In this document: positions 22,401 to 35,400 of the stretch, piece by piece
Layout of the letters: the number at the start of each line of letters is the position of its first letter
Position numbering within the stretch: position 1 is the stretch's first letter
Assembly: GCA_030549205.1 (NCBI GenBank)
Contig: JAUKTV010000002.1
Span: forward strand, 3,534,001 to 3,598,000
From: Apiosordaria backusii
Lineage: Eukaryota; Ascomycota; Sordariomycetes; Sordariales; Lasiosphaeriaceae
Direction of reading: 5' to 3'
DNA: 64,000 nucleotides
Program-made: the position numbers and the translations under genes
Notes under the pieces: generated by a model
What the model saw: the letters and a program-made list of their open reading frames with translations, nothing else
Told to the model about the DNA's origin: nothing
The model's database searches: none

Positions 22401-23962
22401 TAGATATTTGCTGGTGATGGAGCCGCTCTTACGCAACAGCAACGTTTAGCTGTTTGTTTTACCGCTTTTTTCTACCTCGTGGTCACGAAGATCCATGTCT
22501 GTTTCTTCAGGGGGGTTCAGTGGACACCGAGTAACGTCCAAGTCTGGCCAGATCCCCGGCTCAGCCTAGGTTTCACACATCCTACGTACTGGCCAGAGAC
22601 GTTCCCAACATCAGCCTGAGGTGGGAAGCACAGTGAACAACTATCGAAAGTTGCCACGCCACCGTCATGACTTCCAAGGGTCAGGTGAGAAACACGGGCA
22701 ACATGCGCTGTCTGGCAGTTACACGGCGACCCTTTACCGACAGCTCCACACATGGCTCTGCTTGAGCGGTTGCCTCAGGCTGCGCTTTCGATACCCTTTA
22801 TGCTAGGCCCTTTGCCAACGTCTGAGCGGATCGAGACCAGAAAGGCTAACCGCCGTTAGCCGCATCCAGTCCTAACCTTGGCGGGTGCCGTTTTGGCCGT
22901 TGCGCCTAGTTAGTGATATCTTACCCTCGGGATTCGGATCACTATTTTGCGATCTGGCTGTTATTGTTGTTGTTGTTGTTGTTGTTGTCAGCTCGCGTTC
23001 CGATGACCACTTGAAGAGTAATGGCTTGGGATAAGCACCGAAAACTTCAGCTCTAGGCTTATGCTCTCTGCGGGAACTTTTGCCTGTTGCTCAGCAGTGA
23101 TGCCTGACTGATACCGAGCCCCTTGCTTCGATGGCTGCGTCAAGGACGCCCAATTTGGAAAATTACAGGAGTTCATTTGTTCTTCCCGTGGCATACATGC
23201 ATGAGGAAGATGCGCCATGCCGCTAGCCCAAACCCAACTCCCCACAAGCTCGAGGCGGCCAAAACGCGTGTTGTTTCTTCTTTGATACCGCGGCGTCTTC
23301 GCTATTCCATCCCAGCCGCTGGCCAATTCTCCACACTAGCTCGCCGCCTTCGCCATGCCTTCTCATCTTGTGTCTGCAGCCAGAGACCATCAGCCCAGTT
23401 GACGACCAAATGAGCATCAAACAGTCGTCAGGAACGGAAGTTCGGCCAAGAAGCCACTCATCAATACCAAGAGCACACAGACATCGGTGCAAGCTCCGTA
23501 TTCTGCTTCCCAACACTTTCGGCCATTGATGGATCCTCCAGCCTCTTCTCCCCCCTGTTGGTGTGTGAGCCGGAAGTCAGGGAAACTCCGCCATGGAGGA
23601 CTAGGAGAGCGCGCTTGGCACCCGAGCACTGGGCGATCCTCACGATGGCCTAGTGTACTGTTGCGGTAGGTGCAGCATGCAGCCTTGCATTTTCCGTTCT
23701 CGCCTTCGCGCTATCTCGTGGCCGGCCGATATAATGGTCTCGTTTCCCACGTTCGAGATTCTGTTTTCCTTTGGATCATCCGACACCTCTTCAACCGGGC
23801 ATTCAGTTGCTTTCTCCTCCGGTTTCCCTCCTCCTCCTCCTCCCTTCACCTCCTTAATTTTTAATACTTAGTCACGCTCGTTTGCTATATCATCCCTTGC
23901 CATCGGCCTGATCGTGGCTAGGATAGCGACAAGCTCTTACTGGAGAGCAGCAGCCGGTGACC
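19487..23962. other. 4.5-kb gene-free region upstream of the multicopper oxidase
   Basis: No ORF here is convincing; the longest are 100-135 codons with no family features. The first few hundred bases should be the DPB2 3' UTR. A (TTG)8-like microsatellite lies at 22964-22988. The last ~250 bp are C/T-rich with a TATA-like TATAT at 23886-23890, about 75 bp before the oxidase ATG. This spacer marks the change from dense housekeeping genes to a gene-poor region. Confidence 0.55.
22964..22988. repeat. (TTG)n microsatellite
   Basis: About eight uninterrupted TTG units, non-coding, about 1 kb upstream of the multicopper oxidase. Confidence 0.9.
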
Positions 23963-25811
23963 ATGAGGTCGTCTGGCGTTCTATCGCTTGCGGCTCTGTC
24001 TTTGGCCAGCGCAGTCAAGGCAGCCACCGTTACTTATGATTGGACGGCTACTTGGGTGTGGGCATCCCCAGATGGGTTCGGGAGACCGGTGATTGGCATC
24101 AACAATGCCTGGCCTTGCCCACAGATTGATGCCACGGTTGGTGATACCGTCATCATCAACTTCACCAACAATCTCGGCAACCAGACCAGTGGTCTCCATT
24201 TCCATGGTATCAACCAGATCCAGACTCCAGAGATGGACGGGCCAAGTGGTGTCACCCAGTGCCCAGTACCTCCTGGTTCATCCGTTCAGTACAAATTCGT
24301 GGTTGACATCGGCGGAACATTCTGGTGTAAGTCTAACTTGAGGATTTTGTAGTGATAATACGCTAATAACAGCAAACAGATCACTCACATAACATGGGTC
24401 AATACCCCGATGGCTTGCGCGGCGTCTTCATTATTCACGATCCTAATGACCCTTATGCCGGCACGTATGATGAAGAGGTTATCCTGACTGTTTCTGATTG
24501 GTAAGATTACTTGTCGCCCTGTAGATCACGAGACTCAAACTAACATTTGACAGGTATCACAATGAGTCTCTGACCATGGTCCGTGATATGTTGCAGCCAA
24601 GCAATACCCGCTTCGCCCCGCCTATTCCTGACGGTATGGTCATCAACGAGGGTGCTGGCTTGAATGTCAACTTTACCAAGGGCAAGAAGTACCGCTTCCG
24701 CATGATCAGCTTTGCGGCCTTGGCTGCAGCAATGATTCACTTTGACTCCCACGATATCAACATCATCATGAACGACGGCGCCTATCTGAAAAAGGAGGTT
24801 AAATACCAGCTCCGTATTGCCACCGCCCAACGTTACGATTTTATTATCGAGTGTATCGACCGAGATAATGATAATTACCCCTTCTTGATATCACTGGACA
24901 TCAACCGTGATTGGACAAATCCGGATTTGGGTCCACTCCAGTGGCCGCACAACTACACCGGCTACCTCATCATGGACTACAACAAACCCAACACTAAGAA
25001 AGATGTGGTGCAGAAATGGGAGCCAGCCGACGACTCCTACTTCAAGCCCTACGACAATGGAACTATCTACGGTGGTAACAACACCAACTACGACAACCTC
25101 ATCAAGGTCGACTTCAAGTTTTGCCAGGACGCCAACGGCTATCCCCGCGCTTGCTTCAACAACCTGACCTACATCGGCCAAAAGGTGCCAGCCTTGTACA
25201 CAGCTGCCACAACAGGCGAGGACAACGCCAACCCCGTCGTCTACGGCCAGATCAACCCCTTCATCGTCAACTACGGGGATGTTGTCCAGATCGTCGTCAA
25301 CAACCAGGACGCAGCCACCCACCCCTTCCATCTCCACGGTCATCACTTTCAAGTCCTTGACCGTCCCAACACTGGCACCGGCGACTGGCCCGCCAGGGAC
25401 ACCCACTACAACCCGAAGCCTCCCATGCGCGACACTGTCACCGTCATGGCCAACTCGTTTGCCGTCCTGCGATTCGAGGCGACGAACCCCGGTACCTGGC
25501 TTTTCCATTGTCACATTGAGTGGCACGTGGAGATGGGTCTCACCGCGACTATCATCGAGGCACCGGATAGGCTGAGAAACTTCACCTTCCCTCAGGATCA
25601 TTTGGATGCCTGCAATAAGATGGGTATCCCCGTTAGCGGTAACGCCGCGGGCAACACGCAGAATTACACGGACACCACTGGGATGACGACGGTTCCGTCT
25701 ACGGTTTACAATGGTGCCATGTATGCTGGGTCGAGTGATAACAAGGCCAGGAGGGGGTTGGAGGTGATAAGGTCGAGGATTGCGTCGGGGATGGGGTCTT
25801 TCTTCTTTTAG
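23963..25811 (+). CDS. Secreted Fet3-like multicopper oxidase (laccase/ferroxidase family)
   Basis: Three exons, 23963-24326, 24380-24500 and 24554-25811, give 580 residues. A signal peptide (MRSSGVLSLAALSLASAVKA) precedes ATVTYDW. All four copper motifs are intact: HFHG (79-82), WYHSH (121-125), HPFHLHGH (418-425) and HCHIEWH (480-486), with Leu491 as the type-1 axial residue. Overall similarity (YDEEVILTVSDWYH, NNQDAATHPF) is to the Fet3 ferroxidase branch. Two features differ from Fet3: the C-terminus ends at about 580 without the usual membrane anchor, and the position of the yeast iron-site Glu185 is Pro184, while counterparts of Asp283 (Asp277) and Asp409 (Asp414) remain. I therefore favour a soluble extracellular oxidase acting on phenolic or pigment precursors, as for Abr1-like enzymes, over iron uptake; no ferric permease gene lies beside it. 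Several N-glycosylation sequons are present. Confidence 0.93.
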
Positions 25812-28800
25812 GAGGGAAGAAAGAGCATGAGAGGATGGGAAGTTTGTCGACTCGGGCATGAGAGAGAGCGGGGATGATGCCACACTTTATACCTATACCT
25901 TTGGCTTTTTTTTTAATGCTTGCTGGGGTGGGATGGGATGGCTTGAAGGGAGGAGGCTTGGTTCTTCCTTGAAATGTTTGGGGTTGGGGCGTAAGCGATT
26001 CTCTTATGATTACCTTGCCTTTTCGGATGAGCCCCTAATATCTCCCCGTTTGTGTTAGAAAGAGACTTGATATTTTTATTATGCTTTAATTGATGGACTT
26101 TAGCGACGGCGAGAAGATACAGGTGTTACGTTTAGAATTGTTTTTGTTGATCCTTCTTTGCGCTTATGGCTTGGTTGTGGAAGAAGTGGTTGTGTTTTTG
26201 AGAGCAGCTGATGGTGATGGATGCTGAGAATGGGATGGGGGACTTGTTGAGGTGGTAGTGGTTGTGTGATGAAATACAACATTAGGATGTGTTTTTAGCT
26301 AGGATTGGTGGCGGTTGAGAGTATGAGTGGGTGGTATGATGAGATAAAGAATGGGTTTATGTAAGGTCGTATGAAATGGCCAATTTTGGTTAGCCTAGAT
26401 AGAATGAAATGAGATGGTGTTTAGGTAGGATGGAGATTATGGACTTGCCTTTTGTGAGATGAGTGTAATTTGTCGGTGAGTGGTGAACCCAGTTGGTGAG
26501 TGGGGTGAGATTTGTGAAGGCGATGGCGATGTGGGTGAAGTGTGTGGATAAATGATGTGGTTTGTCGTATAGTGGGCGGGATTCCGACTCTGATATGAGT
26601 GTTGGTATTGACAAATGTTATAAATTGACTAAGAATAATATTTTGTGTAGCCGCCTTTTGACACCCCTCTACATTGTACCTCTGAACATAAGGGGCGATC
26701 ATGATGGCAGTTTATGCAATGTATGAAGGTGTGATGATAATGACTTAGTACAGAAATGAAGAGCGGTGGTGTAGAGTAAGAAGGGCCGGTCGAGCGAGGG
26801 CGGAAAATCACATGAAAGAAAACTGACTTACAGTTCATGATGATGATCATGATGATGATGCTGTGGCTGCTTGTGTTGATCTTTCTTGTTTATCATGTGT
26901 GAGTGAGGAATGACTGAGAATACGAGCTGCAAGTGATGTGATGGCGATACATGAGCTGATGGAAAGCTTCCGAGATCACAGATAAAGAGATAGCTAGCTA
27001 TAAGCCAAGAAAGGGAGCGGATAAGAGTCAAGGGGTGAACTGGGAAAGGGATCGATCCGTCTGCAAGACAAGACTCAAGGGAGAGACATTGTGGGGTTCC
27101 TTGTTGATCAACAACAAAGGCGGGATGGGGGCACACTTTAATACTCGAAAAGAGGTGCATAACATAATCGTATTGTTTGCTGCATGGAGCCTGCTTCCCT
27201 ATTTCTGAGAGGCTGACCTCAGTTCTATCGCTCCAGTTCCCATGTCAATGGGTAAGTAGCGGTAAACACGTACCCGCGTTTCATCAAGTTTACTTTGTAA
27301 GGATCAAGCAACTGTACACAACATTTCAGCCAGAACTTCCAATTTCTGAGTTGCCCGGCCACTGTCAATATTCTGCCTCCTGCTGAGCAGCCAACCACGA
27401 CATCACGCAGTTCCCCCACGCAGGTGCGTTTGTGGTTCCCTGCAATCGGGCTCAAAGGGAGACGATCGACCTTGCATAGAATTAATGTCTCGAAATTTAC
27501 ACGCCCCTCCCCCTCATCGCTTTCTTCACCGTGGTGTGTGGAGATGTCTTCGCCAGGATTGTCAGGCTGTATACCTAGGTAGGCGAGACTCGGCCAAGAT
27601 CCCTGCGTTTCAACTCCAAAGGAACAGTAATCTTCAAAGACTACGGAATTTGCATCATAGACCGGTGATTTCTTGTCATGCTTATCAACCACAATCATCG
27701 TAATTGCGACGGGTTGGTCGGAGATGATATCAACCAGCCTTTTGAGCGGCAAGTATCAACAATAGAGCCTTCCAACCAGAATATTCGGTCCATAGGCAGC
27801 CGAAGACGGGCCGCCAGCTACAAAGGCCACCATTCACATGGCTAACCGGTAACTGTATATGTACGTCTCGGGGAATAAATCCCTGTGTATACCCTGCACC
27901 GAGCACATCCTCCCTCCGATTCGTGGATCAATGGCCATGGCTGGTGGATGACAACATTGTTGTTGACCTTTGCGGGAGCCTATGCACTGTATGAAGGATG
28001 TTGGCAGCTAGAACTAAGAGGCATTCATGATATGTCATGTAGTGTTTCATGCCGTCAGAAATGTAATGAGCGGAGGACGGCATACACTGGTAAAGTCTAA
28101 TTTTGGCATGTCCCTGGAGTACACTACTTCATAACACAGCATCTTGTAAACCCGAAGGGCTGAGGAAGAGAATATGGACTCATACTTAGCATTCATGTAA
28201 AATGCTCGAGTTGTTTTTCACCATGAGACCATCAAGAAGCCGGATACTTCGGTGTCACACAAATAACCGAACTTGACCGCTGGTGACAGGCTTCCCTATC
28301 AGATAGAAGAAAACAGTTATCAATCTGGCTCACGGGTCAGAATCTTCAGCCTCTGACCGTCGTCCACGTTGGCCGTGCCTTTCCAGGTCTTCCATTGCAG
28401 CCACCCGAACGAAGATCGGGATATGTTCCGGAATACAGATGGCCACTAGTATCTTGGCCAAGCATACCGGTGTTCCAGAGGAGGCATGTACATCGGCGTC
28501 AACAACCGTACGTGTTGGCTTCGAGAATGTAACCAGCCTCTTGCCAACTTGAGCTTGTGGATACCGTCGCCTGTGCGACTTGTGGCTTGAGGGAAAGGCC
28601 GCCCCGAATTCCGCCGGGAGAAGACAGCAGATAATGGCTGGCAATGACTCAGTGTTTGTTCATGACAGGGCTAGGAAATGCCGATGCCACGTCGGTGTGA
28701 AATACTGACAACATGGAAGAAGAAGGAAAGATTCGTGAGAATGGGAACGACGAGAAGTAGAACACGGAGTCTGGGGACGGGAGATCGGCCGAGCGTTGTA

Positions 28801-29221
28801 CAAAACACCCAGCTTTGAGCAAGCCCCGAACAGCACAGGTCTTGGGATGCAGATGGGAGCTCTGCTCAGCCAGCAATGACGCCTGGCATTCAAGCTGTCT
28901 CACGGAATTTTTAACCTGCTGTGTGCGTCCAGTTATCTACCCAGGAGCACGACCGGCTAGCGAGGGTATCGACAGAGAAAGGTGTCTGATCTTGCTCGAA
29001 TATGCGCTCCCCCTGATGGGTACCTGGCGAACAGCATAAGGCGGCATGTTGAGCGCCCAAATAGGACTGGAATGTAGTCCCATGAGACTGGTTGTGGGAT
29101 ACAGCCGTTCGGTGGTGTCTTGGCAAATCTAGAATTGATCTGGGAAGCATGGCCGGGCATGGGTATTGTTGGTAAAGAGTAACGGCACAGCGGCTGAGAG
29201 GCGAAGCGAAACCCGGAGTCC

Positions 29222-29265
29222 GGTGGTGGTGGTGTGTGGTGGTGGTGGTGTGTGGTGGTGGTGGG
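29222..29265. repeat. 16-bp G/T minisatellite
   Basis: Two exact copies of GGTGGTGGTGGTGTGT followed by a 12-bp partial copy. Non-coding on both strands. Confidence 0.9.
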
Positions 29266-32124
29266 AGTGGGTGCCTTCTTCGATCCTGGTTGCATACTGA
29301 CAATTCAACAGCACCCAGTTATTTCCGCCAGACAGGCGTCAAAACGGCCGCGCCGCACAAGGTAGCTGAGAAGGTTTTGACAACCGGACGGCCGGAAGCT
29401 GCTGTCCGGGCTTCCTCGGGGCGGGGCACAATGCCCGGTGAGCAGAGCACGGCGCCTTGACGGGAAGCCTGGAAGGAGATAGCAGATAGCAGTCTTGATA
29501 GCTCGTAAGTACGAAGGGTCGGCTTATTAGTGCGAACAGTGACCGTTGGAAAAAGAAATTGGCCCGTTTCGGGCGTTCTGTCGATCGCCGTTTCTTGCAG
29601 AAACTGGCGTGCTCTGATCGACTCTGGACGAGGCGCAAAGCCGTTGAGCTGATGTAATCAACCAAGTGTCAGCAAACTGTGAAATACCAGTGATACCTTC
29701 GAGGCTGTGACGAGGAAGTGAGGGCAACGTAATCTGTATACCTTTCTATTGTCGTGATACGTTTCCAGTGGTTGAGCTTTTGCCATGTATTCAGGTTCTG
29801 TGTTGCTGTGTGTGCACCGAGAAGCCCAGTTGATGAACAGGCTTGACAGGGTTATGGGTGAATGAGAAAGACTCGCATATCAAGGGTTACCGGTGGGCCT
29901 AGATTCTTCAGCCGTGGAGCTGTGGGGATATTTCCGGCAGCAACCGAAAATTGGACCCGCCTTTTCCCCAGCGAAGGGCTCTTGGCGGGAACCCGGTTGC
30001 GTGCTTTGGATGAAGCTTCGAACAGTGCGTCACGACTCAACCCATCGCCCAATTCTCAGCTCCCTTAATCCGTTTCCGAGTGCCTCGATTCTTCATTCCA
30101 AAGTGCAGCGGCATCCATCGGCCAAGCCGTCCGCAAATCGACAAACTGCCTCGACCGGTCTCGGAGGCTTGCACCAGCCCAGCTACACCCGGTTCTATGT
30201 CCCAGATGGCCCAAGAAAAACACCCGCCCTTATCTACCAGCTAGTTTGACCGTTCCAAGGCGTGTTATCGACACCCCCCTGAGCCCTCGCAAGGCTCTGG
30301 ACTCTGAATCGAAACCCAGGGTGTGCTCGCCAGGATTGCCTTGCCGTCTGCTGAGGCCATCGTTAGAAGCGTCCAAAAAAACATGCTTCTTCCCTGGAGG
30401 ACCACGGACCAGTGGTTCGGCTGTGCTGCTGTACCTGAGACGCAGGACATCCAGTGAGCGATGCCAAAGTGACGCACCAATGCAGAAGGGCCACTCTACG
30501 GGAGCGAGTTGGTGCTGTCGACCTGGTAAACAGCTCGCAGCCCCTGTCGACATCTCGAAAACGAGAGCCAATCTGCTGGATCCTGGCCGGCAACCAACAG
30601 CAGCAGTCGCCTACATGCGGCATCTCGATCGCGAACCAACCGACAATATCGTCGTGTGCGGACATGGTCGCCGTCGATCCGCCTAGTGGCGTGGGCGGGA
30701 GTTGGAATTTGATGTCTCTCATCTGACCTCCCCTCTTCCGGCTGTCTGCTGGGCCAATGCAGCCCTTGACAACCTTGCAGGCGCGTCTCGCAGCGCACAA
30801 TTTACAGGAGCAAGCTTCAGGTTTTCGATATCATGCCGTGTACATACAAGTGTGTCGGAATCAGTTGGACCCGTGCGAGCCAGCATCAAGTGTGCTGCCG
30901 AAACTATTCGCGTCGCTGGGTCCCCTACCTAGGATTCTCGTTCCTGTCGATGGCCACGGCAATGGCAACACAAGCACAATGGGCGAGTTTGTGGAAGTTG
31001 ATGTTACCTTGCCAAACCTGGGGTCAAAGCTTGGTCTGCCTGGTCGTTTTCGGCACAACGTCATGGCTGTTCTGATGCTGCCATTGCTCTGGAAGTTTCC
31101 CACGGCGCTATTGTTGTCAGTTCGGTCGTCATGTTCTCTTTTGCTGCCACACCCGATCCGGCGGGCGATCTATGTGCTTGACAGCTGCAGCAGCCAGCGG
31201 GTGGGATGGATCCGACCTATAGGATGCCGCGGAAAGTTGCAATCGCCAGTTATGCCACCTATGCCGATGAGGCTCTCCCCCCCTTGTCAGCTGGCGGCAA
31301 CTACATGTGTCGTCCGCAACCATCCTCAGCAGCCATCTCTTAGGAGGCGATTTGGCAGCAACTTGAGCGATGGCCTGATTCTCTAGGGCCCCGCGGCTAA
31401 ATCAGGTACGATTTGCTGCAAAAGGGAACTGCGAGCCGCTTTTCAACGATTGTTGTGTGCTCTGGTCGGGTCGTGCGCCGTGGGTGTCGTGGGGGAGTCC
31501 GTCAGCATAGTCCGATGAACGATAGGCTCAGCGGCGGCCCACTGCACAACTCCTTGTCAGCCATGGTGATCAGCGAAGGGCGGGAACATCTCGGGCCACA
31601 GACGGGTTTCGTATCATGGAGCCCGTTGAATATCTCTGCTTTGGCTTTGACGCTTTGTCCTTGCCCTCTCTTCTGAGTTCACGTCGCTGCAGCTCCCTTG
31701 CCAGCAAAGCCAGCAGCGGGCTGCTAGGGCGTGCTGATGGGGCCCGCAAGTGCAGGGCTGGCGTGTTATCCGATATTCTGTTCCTGCTGTCCGTTCAGGA
31801 ACCGTTGGACTGTTGGTGCCTGTTTGGACAGCGTCCTGCGTTGGAATACCTCGCTCACTTCGTTCGCCTCCTGGAATAACTCCCTCCCCTCCCCGGCAAG
31901 GGCCGTTTTTGGCTTCCATCCCACGGCATGCTGGGCTGTGTTCATGACAAAAACCCCGGGGCCGTCTTAGCACCATGACCCTTGCGTTGGAGAGTCCCGC
32001 TACATGACAATGGCGTTTCTTCAGGCGTCTGGTGGCTATCGAGCCGGTGTCCCGAGTCGAGGTACCCGTCGTTTGCTATGGAGGGCCGCCCCAAAGGGGA
32101 AACTCCAAGACTATCAATGAGTCT

Positions 32125-32135
32125 TCGGTCACCGA
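32125..32135. promoter_or_regulatory. Candidate AflR-type binding site
   Basis: The bases form TCG-GTCAC-CGA, matching the TCGN5CGA core bound by AflR. They extend to an imperfect-centre palindrome, TTCGGTCACCGAA (32124-32136). The site lies about 330 bp upstream of the PKS ATG, and an AflR-family regulator is encoded at 50.2 kb. The six-base core alone would occur by chance about once in 4 kb; the extra symmetry makes it more notable. Confidence 0.4.
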
Positions 32136-32367
32136 AACTTAGCAACACCGGACACTGGGCTTATCCCACCGGCAAAAGGGGTCGTGGATTGGATGGTGCA
32201 GCGAAAATAGGGGGTGTGGCTACCGTTCTTTGTTGTCGCCACACCTCACACCCCTCCCCCTGCTTGAAGCTCTCTCTCGACGCCGGTGCTGAGCGGTTCT
32301 CACATGGCAGGCAGGTCTAGTATCATTTTTGTCTCTGACAATTCTGCCCTACGTTTCCGGTCTCGTT

Positions 32368-32377
32368 CATATAATAA
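32368..32377 (+). promoter_or_regulatory. TATA-like element of the PKS gene
   Basis: CATATAATAA about 90 bp upstream of the PKS start codon, in an otherwise mixed-composition promoter. Confidence 0.5.
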
Positions 32378-32461
32378 GACCGTGGTAGCTCCCTCCCGGA
32401 CCCAACTTCCTGGATAAACCATTCACCCCATAATAATTTCAACCGTCAACAGGCTTCCAAG

Positions 32462-35400
32462 ATGGCTGACAAGTTGGCCTTCCTCCTCTTCGGAGACCAG
32501 TCTCTTGATACCCACGGCTTCTTGGCCGAGTTCTTTCGCCAGGAGAAACAGGGTATACTCGCAAAGGCCTTCTTGGAGCAAGCCGGACACGAATTGAGGA
32601 AAGAAGTTGAGAAGTTGACCCGAGTGGAGCGATCACGACTACCGATTTTCCGAACTCTACAGCAACTAAACGAGAGATACTACGCCCAGAAGCTCAAGCA
32701 CCCAGGAATCGATGGAGCCTTGTTGTGCATATCCCAACTGGCACACTACATCGAGTGAGACCGTCCCCTCCCCGTGATCCACCCTCAAACCCCCTCTCTG
32801 GGGTTGCACCGCACACCGTTGAAGCTAACCAGTACCACTACAGCCACGCAGAGAAGAACTTTGAGGATGTGACCAGACATGAAAGCACCCGCCTTGTCGG
32901 TCTCTGCTCTGGGCTGTTTGCCGCCTCTGCCATTGCATCTACACCATCCCTGTCGACCTTGGTACCGGTTGCAGTGCAGGCTGTGCTGCTTGCTTTTAGG
33001 ACAGGGTCATACGTTCACACATTGGGAGACCGGTTATGCCCAGCAAATGAACAGTCGGAGAGCTGGACCTACATCTTCCCAGGTCTGAAGGAGGACGATG
33101 CCACCGCTGCTCTTGAGAGCTTCCACCACGAAAATGTGAGTGCAGACAGTCTCACCAGATGTCTCTAATTCCTACATGCCAGCTGACAACCCGCATCAGG
33201 GAATCCCCCAAGCGACTCGGGCCTATGTCAGTGCCGCATCCGCCAGCAGCATTGCCATCTCTGGGCCTCCTACCACGCTTAGACTCTTGGTTGCCAAGGG
33301 CAAGCTCTCGGCCAAGCCGACATCAATTCCCGTTTATGGTCCATACCATGCCGCTCACCTACACTCTTCCGCGGACATCGACAGGATTCTGCGGTTGGAT
33401 GACCCAGACGTGGTCGATGCCTTCTACAACACTCGGCCGCGGTCGGCGGTAATGTCATGCACGTCGGGGACATGGTTCGCGGCGACAGATACGCGGACGC
33501 TGATCAAATCAGTTGTCTCTGAAATTCTCAATGAGACCTTGATGTTTAACAAGGTCCTGGACGGGTGTCTCGAGCGGGCGCGCCAGTTCAAGGGAGATAG
33601 CTGTCTCATCTTGCCGCTGGGCCCCACTCAAAATGCCGCGACGCTCGCGAATCTTCTGAAGTCTCAGACAGACTTGGAAGTCATTCTCCGCAAGCCGCCT
33701 GCTGTGTCACCGGAAAGCACGGCCTCGACAATCGGAAATCATGGGTCGGTCGGAAGGTGCAAGCTGGCCATTGTCGGCATGGCAGGCCGCTTCCCTGATG
33801 CTGCCAGCCACGAAAAGCTCTGGGAGCTGTTGGAGAAGGGCTTGGATGTTCACCGCGTGGTCCCCGCGGATCGTTTTGACGTCAAGACTCATTATGACCC
33901 CACTGGAAAGATTATCAACACCAGTCACACACCTTATGGCTGCTGGATTGAGAATCCCGGGTTCTTTGACCCTCGGTTCTTCAACATGTCGCCCCGTGAG
34001 GCGCTTCAGACTGATCCCATGCAGCGCATGGCTCTGACCACAGCCTACGAGGCCCTCGAAATGTCTGGTTACGTCCCAAACAGGACGCCAACTACACGCC
34101 TCGACCGCATCGGTACCTTTTACGGCCAGACATCTGATGACTGGCGTGAGCTGAATGCGGCCCAGGAAGTCGATACCTACTACATCACTGGTGGTGTGCG
34201 CGCTTTTGGACCCGGACGCATCAACTACCACTTTGGTTTCAGCGGGCCCAGTCTCAACATTGATACTGCCTGCTCGTCCAGTGCCGCGGCTATGAACGTC
34301 GCTTGCTCATCTCTGTGGGCTCGGGACTGCGACACTGCCATCGTGGGTGGGTTGTCTTGCATGACCAACCCGGACATTTTCTCCGGTCTGAGCAGAGGGC
34401 AGTTCCTTTCCAAAAAGGGACCTTGCGCTACTTTCGATAACGAGGCTGACGGCTACTGCCGCGGTGATGGTTGCGCCTCTGTGGTTGTCAAGCGGCTGGA
34501 GGATGCCGAAGCTGAGGGTGACAGAATCCTTGCCGTTATCTTGGGCACTGCCACCAACCACTCTGCTGATGCCATCTCCATCACGCATCCTCACGGACCT
34601 ACGCAATCTGTGCTCTCCCGTTCTATTCTTGACGAGGCTGGTGTTGATCCTCTTGATGTCGACTATGTTGAAATGCACGGCACCGGCACTCAAGCTGGTG
34701 ATGGTACCGAAATGGTGTCCGTCACCAACGTCTTCGCGCCCGCGGATCGCAAGAGGCCTGCCAACAGGCCTCTCTACCTCGGTGCGGTCAAGGCAAATGT
34801 CGGCCACGGAGAAGCTGCCTCTGGTGTGACGGCTCTGTGCAAGGTGCTGATGATGCTCCAGAAGAATGCTATCCCGCCTCACGTGGGTATCAAGCAGGGC
34901 TCAGTCATCAACAAGACATTCCCCAAGGACCTGTCGGAGCGAAATGTCAATATTGCCTTCCACACCACGCCTTTCAAAAGAAAGGATGGCAAGCCAAGAC
35001 GCGTTTTCATCAACAACTTCAGTGCCGCAGGCGGCAATACCGGTTTGCTACTTGAGGATGGGCCCCAGCGCCCCAAGGCCAGCGCCGATCCCCGTAGCCA
35101 TCACGTTGTCACCCTCACAGGCAAGTCCAAGGCTGCCATGATCCGTAATGCGGAACGCCTGGTTACATGGATGGAGAAGAATCCCGATACACCGCTCTCG
35201 CATGTGGCTTACACTACCACGGCCAGAAAGATTCAGCACTACTGGCGCATGAATGTCACGGCCGCTGACCTTGACGAGGCCAAATCCGCCATTTCTACCC
35301 GCCTCAAGGAGAACTTCGTCCCCGTTCTCCCTGAGCAGCCCAAAGTCGCCTTCATGTTCACCGGCCAGGGCTCTCACTACGCCGCCCTGGGCAAGGAGTT

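Larger units (their letters stand above)
25812..32461. other. 6.6-kb gene-free region between oxidase and PKS
   Basis: The oxidase 3' UTR lies at the left. About 26100-27160 is strongly G/T-rich on + (A/C-rich on -). A 16-bp tandem repeat sits at 29222-29265 and CATGATGATG-type repeats at about 26836-26860. The longest ATG-initiated ORFs (27225-27698 minus, 157 residues; 30757-31386 plus, 209 residues) have no recognisable family and I do not call them genes. The right end is the PKS promoter. Confidence 0.5.

Noticed and set aside
24891..25883. 330-codon minus-strand ORF opposite the multicopper oxidase
   Set aside because: It is a shadow of the oxidase exon 3, rich in Val/Gly/Asp as expected for reverse-complement codon bias.
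30757..31386. 209-codon plus-strand ORF upstream of the PKS
   Set aside because: No domain, signal or coherent composition, and no promoter-like leader before the ATG.
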